The notes beneath the pieces were generated by a model. The model saw only the letters and a list, made by a program, of their open reading frames with translations, searched no databases and had not been told where the DNA came from. Positions 57,346-64,000 of a stretch of 64,000 nucleotides of DNA are shown here, piece by piece. Source of the stretch: Ariolimax columbianus (taxonomy: Eukaryota; Mollusca; Gastropoda; Stylommatophora; Arionidae); assembly GCA_036924085.1 (NCBI GenBank), contig JAVGWX010000002.1, forward strand, positions 158,757,174 through 158,821,173. Direction: 5' to 3'. Made by a program: the position numbers and the translations under genes. Numbering within the stretch: position 1 is the stretch's first letter; each line of letters opens with the position of its first letter.

Positions 57346-58493
57346 ACTCCTGGAGACTGTTACAGTGACCGTTCTCTTTGTAGTCGTATTTTGCCTGATA
57401 AGAATCTGAGATACTGCATATGCAGCAGTTGCTTTAGCTTTGAAATTGGTACAAAAATGCTTGTCATTCTCTTCTTTGTTTCCGTTATACAACTTCGGTA
57501 GGCTGTTATCTTGGTCCTCTGTAATTTGAATGTTTTTGTGTTCATATGATCCTCTGTACCTGAAGCTCGCATGTTATCTGCGTTATTCATTTTTTTACGA
57601 GAATTTTTTTGCTTTTTTAAACCTAGCCACTTTTACTTCACTTAGTCTTGTTTATTGTGTCAACCATTTTCTGTAAATACCAAAGTTGTGTCGGCGTTAA
57701 GAAATGAATAGGACCAATGTAACCATCCAAACGTGTCACATAAGCCGACTAAAGAGGGTTGTGCAACCTCGCCAGCTAAAACATAACCCTGTTTTTAAAA
57801 TGGCACTGCGATAGACTTCCAGTTATGGAACCAGCTCCACTTGAAACCAAAAGCTGGATCATCGAATCTACCGTTATCCACTATTGGATTTATAAGGCCG
57901 AGAAATAAATGCCGCATGCCAATACAGTCGCTACGCACTGTACAGACTCGATATTTATTTCACCTCCGTAAGGAAAAAAAAAAATTATGTCTGAACTAAT
58001 GTTGTGAACGCACGTTCTCGTTGCTAAAACACTGACATTCTAACAACTCGGCCAGCCGCTCCATCAAAGCATGTTCTATAAGTCTAGTTCATGGGTTAGT
58101 TAGTTTTCTTTTCACTTGTGCCGTAAAGCGGAGTGGGGAGCTTAAGTCCACCTACCTCGCGGCCACCCCATACCCTGTAGTCAGATCTACCAGCATTGTA
58201 AGCCATCAGTGGAAGTTGATGAGCGTGTATTCTCATGAGATGACCAAATCAATTTATTTTCTGCCTGGAAATGTATTCGACACAAGCCGTAGTGCCGACC
58301 ATACTACGAATGTCGTCGTTTCACATTCTGTCTCTCCTGATAACACCGATGACATTCCTCAAACACTTCATTTCACAAGTCGAAGTTCTGCTCTCACGCG
58401 CCTGGACAGAGGCCATGTTAAACAGTGGTAGCACACAGTCGGCATTAATATACTGTTTATCAGCTGTTGCTTTGTTGCCAAACTAATGCTCCG
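57346..58493. other. Non-coding (intronic), no recognisable feature
   Basis: Unique sequence; frames up to about 75 codons without motifs. Confidence 0.45.
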
Positions 58494-59004
58494 GTGTCTA
58501 AACAGTGGGGACAGCTGATAATTTACCGCAGATGCTTTCTGACAGCTAGTCTCAATTTCCCTGTCGATCCTACCGTCTGCCGAAAAAATACTGCCCTAAA
58601 ACTTGAACTCATGGACCTGTTGAAGAGCAACATCATTTAGACGTATCTTGAGTGACCCAGAAGTTCTACTGATCATCAAAGTTTATGTTTTGTTCTCATT
58701 AATTCGCATATTGTATTTAGCACAGGTAGTCGCAAGCGCGCCTATGTGGTTTTGCAGTTTGTTTTCCTTGATGTACAGTAAGCACTGATCATCTGCAAAG
58801 ATTAATTCGTGTATTGAGTTATGTTCTGCTTCAGATGTCTCAATTTGACCAGTCTCTGATGCGAGTTTGTCCATGTAGATGTTAGACAACAGAGGAGAAA
58901 GCACACACCCTTGTCTCACACCGGTAGTGATTTCAAAAGCCAATGTGACACCATCAGTCGTTCTGACGACGTTTGTGCTCGAACGATACAGTCCTCTGGC
59001 ATTA
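58494..59004 (-). pseudogene. RTE-like retrotransposon, downstream half (RT catalytic region), interrupted
   Basis: Read on the minus strand from the insertion point: 'ARGLYRSSTNVVRTTDGVTL', 'GVRQGCVLSPLLSNIYMDKL' (RT motif B), 'ELIFADDQCLLYIKENKLQN' (catalytic FADD, motif C) and 'KYNMRINENKT'. Further on, past a stop, come 'LMISRTSGSLKIRLNDVALQ', a stop, and 'GSIFSADGRIDREIETSC'. The order and motifs are those of RTE-type RT. The frame is open across the catalytic part but broken afterwards. The other half lies at 61,332-61,560, separated by the CR1/L2-like insertion. Confidence 0.85.
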
Positions 59005-61247
59005 GAAGCAGCCACCAGAGGCAAAAACATACTCGACCTAGTTTTTACCACAGAGGAAAATATGATTGAAAACGTTACCGTTGGGGAACTGTTTGGCTCA
59101 AGTGACCATCAAATCATCCGTTGGGATCTTATTGCAGGGAAAGAAGTAAACATAAACACGCGAACATACGACTACTCTAAGACAGATGTTAAGAGGATGA
59201 AAGAGGCAGCGAACCACATAATCTGGAAAGATATTATTGTAGGAACAGATGTTGAACAGGAGTGGGAAAGTTTTAAAACAGTTCTAGAAACGCTAAAAGA
59301 GGAATGTGTTCCATGTAGGGAGGTAAACCCCAAGCGTAAAAAGTGGATAACTAGATTTGTAGTGAAATGTAGAAGAGCAAAAAATAAAGCATGGCAAAAA
59401 TATATAGAGGCAGGTAAATCAAAAGAAACATATGTAAAATATTTGGACAAGCAGAACATATCTCAGAAAGCGAATAAAACAGCAAAAATAGACTTTGAAA
59501 AAAAACTTGCTCAGAGGATCAAGACTGACAGTAAAAGCTTCTTTTCTTATGTTAGAAATAAACAAAGAACGAAAGACAAAGTAGGCCCTCTCATAGACAG
59601 TACAGGGAAAATAATAAGTGAGAATAGGGAGGCTGCTAATCTGCTTAATCAGTACTTTGGCACAGTCTTCACAAAGGAGGACTGCTCCGAGATCCCAGAG
59701 CCTATAGATATTTTTCAAAGAGACATTGATACAGCGGGATTAAGATCAATCTGTATTACAGAGGAAATGGTTTTTAAAAAATTGGAGGGGTTGAAAGTGA
59801 ATAAATGTCCAGGTCAAGATGGTATTCACCCAAAATTGCTGTATGAAATTAGAAACCAACTAGCAAAACCATTGGCTATATTATGTTCTCAATCACTTAC
59901 AAAAGGGATTGTTCCACGGGATTGGAAAGATGCAGGAGTGATCCCCTTATTCAAAAAAGGCAAAAAATCAGATCCGGCAAATTATAGACCGGTGAGTTTA
60001 ACGAGCATAGTCTGTAAATTGTTAGAGTCAATAATCAAAGAAAACATTGTAATGCATTTAGAAAAATTTAATCTAATTAGAAATAGTCAGCATGGGTTTA
60101 CTAGAGGGAGATCATGCTTAACAAATCTATTAGAATTCATGGAGGAGGTTACTAAAATCATAGATAAAGGGGAGCCAGTGGATGTTATTTATCTAGACTT
60201 TGCAAAGGCCTTTGATAGAGTACCTCATCAAAGATTATTTCGAAAGTTAAAATCACATGGAATAGGTGGCGAAGTTGCCAAATGGATTGAAAATTGGTTA
60301 ACGGGAAGAAGGCAGAGGGTGGGCATAAATAAGGAGTACTCTGAGTGGAGTGAAGTGAAAAGTGGTGTGCCACAGGGCTCGGTTTTGGGACCAATTTTGT
60401 TCTTGATATATATAAATGATTTGGACATTGATATGAGATCCATGATTGCAAAATTTGCTGATGACACAAAACTATGCAGTAGTGTCTCATCTAAAGCGGA
60501 AGTGGATATATTGATGTCGGATTTAGATAAAATTCGAGAATGGTCTGTAAGCTGGCAAATGGAGTTTAATGTAGATAAATGTACAGTCATCCACATGGGT
60601 AGATCCAATATGGAACATAAATACAGAATGGGAGAAAACAATATTAGAAAGATAGATAAGGAAAGGGACCTAGGGGTTATAATAGATCATACAGGAAAGG
60701 TGAGTGAGCAAGTTAAGGTAGCAGTGAAAAAGGCAAATGCAATGTTAGGTATGATAAAAAGAAATATTAAACATAGGAGCAAGGAAGTGATCGTCAAACT
60801 GTATAAAGCTTTAGTTAGACCTAGATTGGAGTACTGTGTACAGGTGTGGAGTCCTTATCATAGAGGGGACATAAACATGCTAGAAAGAATACAAAAAAGA
60901 GCGACAAAGATGATAGTTGGATTCCAGAATTACAGTTATGAGGAACGACTCAGAAAAACAGGCCTACAGTGTCTCGAAGAGAGAAGAATTCGTGGTGACT
61001 TAATACAGGTTTATAAGATGATCAGAGGAATCGATAAATTAGACTATAACAAGTTTTTTAAAATACAGCCACCTACAATAACACGAGGGCATAGCTACAA
61101 GCTGATTAAAGAGAGGTCCAGGTTAGATATTAGGAAATATTTTTTAGTCAGAGAGTGGTGTCTGCTTGGAATGCATTGCCAGGGGAGGTGGTGGAGGCAG
61201 GGACAGTTAATGCGTTTAAGAATAAACTGGATGCGCATAGATTTTAG
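59005..61247 (+). pseudogene. ORF2 fragment of the CR1/L2-like element: endonuclease end plus complete reverse transcriptase
   Basis: The frame is open for about 750 codons from the truncation point. It has the endonuclease end 'GELFGSSDHQIIRWDLIAGK' (S-D-H block), then 'NYRPVSLTSIVCKLLESII' (RT motif 1-2), 'NSQHGFTRGRSCLTNLLEFM', 'VIYLDFAKAFDRVPHQRLF' (motif A, Asp at 60,196), 'VKSGVPQGSVLGPILFLIYI' (motif B) and 'IAKFADDTKLCSSV' (catalytic F-A-D-D at 60,454-60,465). The C-terminal domain holds 'YSYEERLRKTGLQCLEERRI'. A run of six T at 61,140-61,145 has seven T in both other copies, and this one-base loss shifts the last 34 or so codons; the natural stop would be at 61,245-61,247. No start codon or N-terminus remains. 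Confidence 0.9.
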
Positions 61248-61328
61248 AGCAAGGTGATGTAAATGTAACTGGTTGTATACAGACTCTGCAGGGTCTTCTA
61301 AACCAGTATAAAGACGTTAAGTTAAGTT
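59005..61328 (+). mobile_element. CR1/L2-like non-LTR retrotransposon, 5'-truncated, youngest copy (copy 3)
   Basis: It begins inside the endonuclease domain and ends '...gacgttaagttaagtt'. It sits inside an antisense RTE-like element. The flanking host bases share only 'att' or 'atta' (59,001-59,004 and 61,329-61,332), so any target duplication is at most 3-4 bp. The terminus shows the TTAAG-type tandem end shared with copies at 2.0 and 43.99 kb. Confidence 0.88.
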
Positions 61329-61331
61329 ATT

Positions 61332-61560
61332 ATCAAGAAGCTGGCCTTGTACACCATAATCTTTCAGCATCTCCAAAAGTTTAGTCCTGTCTACCGTATC
61401 AAACGCGTTTTCTTGATAAATGAAAGCAATACATATAAGTTCATTGTATTCCATTGATCTTTCGCTTAATTGCCTTAAGGTGAACAAAGCGTCCGTGCAA
61501 CTCATACCTCGGCGGAATCCACATTGAGTTCTGGATAGTTGTTCATGTTTCAGCTATAAT
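61332..61560 (-). pseudogene. RTE-like retrotransposon, upstream half (RT motif A region)
   Basis: Minus strand: 'EQLSRTQCGFRRGMSCTDAL', 'FTLRQLSERSMEYNELICIA', 'FIYQENAFDTVDRTKLLEML' (motif A, with the usual FxDFxxAFD changed to FIYQENAFD, so the first catalytic Asp is lost) and 'KDYGVQGQLLDN'. It is cut at 61,332 by the CR1/L2-like element. Its last codons join in frame with the first codons of the 58,494-59,004 fragment. The 5' portion of the element is absent beyond about 61,560. Confidence 0.85.
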
Positions 61561-61692
61561 CACTGTGTCATCTATGATGTACCTTAAATACTAGGACACA
61601 AATGTTCAATAGCTTAGTTCCACAAGCATGACCACAACTTAGAGTGTCTACAGGATTCCAGAATGTAAATATATGTTTCTTATTTATGGCAG

Positions 61693-61792
61693 CTTCCAAA
61701 GGGCTTTCCACATCCTGTACATATGGCTCAGGCAATTCCCATGATTCCTTCAGCCCAGACCGTGCTTCCTGGGAGCCTCGTTCCTGTCAATG
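61693..61792 (+). CDS. Second candidate exon of the proline-rich host protein
   Basis: A 100-bp block is flanked by an acceptor (tatttatggcag before 61,693) and a strong donor (gtaagc from 61,793). In phase 0 it reads 'LPKGFPHPVHMAQAIPMIPS' and 'AQTVLPGSLVPVN', 33 codons plus one base. Phase and character (Pro-rich, short hydrophobic residues, no charge clusters) fit the exon at 53,771-53,929, so both are likely consecutive or near-consecutive exons of one + strand gene with a 7.8-kb intron. The next exon would have to start in phase 1 and is not seen before 64,000. The protein family is unrecognised. Confidence 0.6.
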
Positions 61793-62189
61793 GTAAGCAA
61801 GTGTTTGCTGATTGGCTTTTGTTTGTTATATGATATCGTAGATCGTGCATGCTATTGGCCAGTTGGTACCAGTGAGAATACTAGACAGTTTCCTGTGTGT
61901 GTTTTCAACGTAACATTCTGTGTATGTGTGTACGTGAGTGTGTGTGTTTTGTACTATTTGTATGAACAACTAGTAGTACCCTGGGAGAGTGGAAGATAGA
62001 ATAGAACAACTGAAACCTTCCAAATATGTCGCTAAAGTCTACTAAATAACATAGATCTAGGAACATCATCATGTGAGGAGTTGCAATAGAAACAACAATG
62101 GAAGGAGAGCACGTGCTAGCTTTGATACAGGACTCGGCTGGCGCCTCTGATCGCCTGCTACTTCATGTCCGATTAACAGGAAATGTTGA
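61793..62189. other. Intron sequence, no recognisable feature
   Basis: Contains a short TG-rich patch at about 61,917-61,950; nothing else. Confidence 0.45.
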
Positions 62190-62510
62190 TAAAATAGAGG
62201 ATATGAAGGGTAGAAATGTTGGAACATTGGGGGATATGCAGCGTAGAAATGTTGAAACATTGGGGGATATGTAAAGTAGATATGTTGGAACATTGGGGGA
62301 TACGTAGGGTAGAAATGTTGGAACATGTTTATGGAGGATATGAAGGTTGTAGTAATGTTGGAACATGTTCATGAAGGTTGTAGTAATGTTGGAACATGTT
62401 CATGAAGGTTGTAGTAATGTTGGAACATGTTCATGAAGGTTGTAGTGATGTTGGAACATGTTCATGGAGCATATGAAGGGTGTAGAAATGTTGGAACATT
62501 TTCACAGTTA
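62190..62510 (+). repeat. About 35-36 bp tandem repeat, about 9 copies in two subtypes
   Basis: Units 'gtagaaatgttggaacattg' plus 'ggggatatg' and 'gttgtagtaatgttggaaca' plus 'tgttcatgaag'. Confidence 0.9.
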
Positions 62511-62820
62511 GAACAAAATCATTGTAAGCATTTTCAGGGCCAAGAACTTGTCAATAAACTACACAATAATTTAGTTACATTAGGGCAGCTATAGAAGTTT
62601 CAAACCTCTAAAGGCTGTTGTGGATCTACTGACCTGTTCATGCTCGGGTTCGGGACAACGAACGTGCTGACATCATGGCTTCACAAGTAAATATTATGAG
62701 CATATCAGACATTGTTCTAATCTTCCCGTGCTGAGCTAGTTAGCTTTTATACACCTTTCTTTGGTTGAATTTTACAGTGGATATTCTTACATCAGGAAGT
62801 GTACTTCACAATGTGAACTG
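62511..62820. other. Non-coding spacer
   Basis: Unique sequence; nothing recognised. Confidence 0.4.
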
Positions 62821-62990
62821 TCGTCCTCCTGACTGTAGTGCAATGTGAGACTCCTCAGTAAGCTTGACTATGTAGAAATCCCATTGTCGATCCCCACTTT
62901 GCTGGTCAGACTGCTGTGATGTGGCCTTCCAGGAGCACTGCATGGACGTAAGGTGAAGGTATTGATCAGTATCCTTCACCTGACTGATTT
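62821..62990 (-). mobile_element. Dispersed minisatellite-bearing element, body with a single unit (copy 8)
   Basis: The minus strand reads 'gtcaggtgaaggatactgat', 'cttacgtccatgcagtgctc', 'cacagcagtctgaccagcaa', 'gtggggatcgacaatgggat' and 'actgaggagtctcacattgc', in the same order as copy 1. There is no array beyond about one and a half units. Confidence 0.65.
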
Positions 62991-63004
62991 CTCTTTCCTT
63001 TGGA

Positions 63005-63355
63005 CACTATAGATATGGATAGAAATAATATCGTTAAATCTTCCAATGCCCACCTGTTGGATAGAAATAACATCGTTAAATCTTCCAATGCCCACCTGTT
63101 GGATAGAAGTGACATCGTTAAGTCTTCCAGTGCCCACCTGTTGGATAGAAATGACATCGTTAAGTCTTCCAGTGCCCACCTGTTGGATAGAAATGACATC
63201 GTTAAGTCTTCTAATGCCCACCTGTTGGATAGAAATGACATCACTAAATCTTCCAATGCCCACCTGTTGGATAGAAGTGACATCGTTAAGTCTTCCAGTG
63301 CCCACCTGTTGGATAGAAGTGACATCGTTAAGTCTGCAAATGTCCACCTGTTGTA
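63005..63355 (+). repeat. 42-bp tandem repeat, 8 copies
   Basis: Unit 'ttggatagaaatgacatcgt' plus 'taagtcttccagtgcccacc' and 'tg'. Each unit has a CACCTG E-box. Length 42 keeps several frames open on both strands. Confidence 0.95.
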
Positions 63356-64000
63356 TAAACGATAGACGAATCAGCAATTCAAAGACTGCATATATGTGAA
63401 ATCAAGCCAGATTCTAAAGGTGCAAGGCATTTAAGATCATGGAGCAGAAGTATGTACAAACAGCGAGCTACAGTAAAATTCCCTGAACACCAATGGGTTA
63501 TATCTGGAGTGCAGTGATGTCGATTATTACGAACAAAACAGAACATTAGAGGAGAGAGGGTGTGTCTTGGGTTTGTTGTTATTTTGAATACCTCTTCAAC
63601 CCTTTTGCGAAAAGGTAAACCTTCTTCAACTGGGGTTTTTCTAAATGTATTACTGCATACTGATTGTATAATAAGGATTGTACAATTATTGGGTTCAGAA
63701 ATGCATTGGTTTTATGCATAATTGTGTCTGCTCCGTTTAACCTTGGTTATAAATAACCTATTTGTTACGCTTTGTGGGTTCCTTCGTAAATACTCAACTT
63801 TTTAAAATCCAAACGTCCGTTTCAGGATTATTTACTGTGAGTGGCTGATTTCATATTTATACCGATGGAAATTGCTTTCTTTATATCCACTAAATATGAA
63901 CTGCTGAAGTCGGGTTACTATATATTGTATTTCAATATTGTCTAAATTTATGGGTTTATCGTAGGCAATTTTTCATTGTCAACAAAGGGGCAGATAACTT
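63356..64000. other. Non-coding, no recognisable feature
   Basis: Unique AT-rich sequence to the window edge; no exon in the required phase was found. Confidence 0.45.

Noticed and set aside
59172..60641. Minus-strand frames opposite the CR1/L2-like RT
   Set aside because: They are antisense shadows of the well-supported + strand RT reading frame.
63000..63399. Overlapping 14-residue repeat frames on both strands
   Set aside because: By-product of a 42-bp unit; four overlapping frames on the two strands cannot all be genes and none has a conserved motif.

Overview
The window looks like intergenic and intronic DNA from an animal nuclear genome, most likely a mollusc or another lophotrochozoan; the species cannot be read from it. 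The evidence is decayed non-LTR retrotransposon coding sequence (CR1/L2-like, RTE-like and an RNase H-bearing type), tRNA-derived SINEs with A and B boxes, splice-bounded exons, and no bacterial-type operons. About 40% of the 64 kb (my estimate, roughly 25 kb) is tandem repeat, in more than 40 separate minisatellite or microsatellite arrays. Nearly all long open frames are translations of those arrays and are not genes.

Layout. 0-5 kb: copies of a dispersed minisatellite-bearing element, an RNase H-type retroelement tail, a truncated CR1/L2-like element and another retroelement tail. 5-15 kb: short arrays, two tRNA-SINE copies and an RTE-like element whose 5' part is inverted. 15-18 kb: a retroelement tail in which a 57-bp piece of coding sequence has become a 17-copy array, followed by a CA-rich array. 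18.5-21.5 kb: 44 perfectly phased 67-bp units, each resembling an intron 3' end. 22-31 kb: a run of short arrays, two more of them inside retroelement tails. 32.0-38.65 kb: about 303 copies of a 22-bp monomer with higher-order structure. 38.7-48 kb: further arrays, a deleted CR1/L2-like copy and two more copies of the dispersed element. 49.1-50.9 kb: 31 copies of a 57-bp unit.

Host gene. Two phase-compatible, splice-bounded proline-rich exons at 53.77 and 61.69 kb on the + strand are the only good candidates for host coding sequence. I do not recognise the protein. The 7.8-kb interval between them would be an intron holding several arrays, a retroelement tail, a copy of the dispersed element, and a nearly intact CR1/L2-like element (59,005-61,328) inserted into an older antisense RTE-like element. 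The RTE reading frame is continuous on the two sides of that insertion.

Most notable are (1) a dispersed family in at least eight places, made of a 42-46 bp minisatellite plus a conserved flank with a short inverted repeat, compatible with a non-autonomous Helitron/'pearl'-like element; (2) four loci where minisatellites have arisen inside the C-terminal coding region of non-LTR retroelements; and (3) the array of splice-acceptor-like units. All calls are by eye; no database search was possible.
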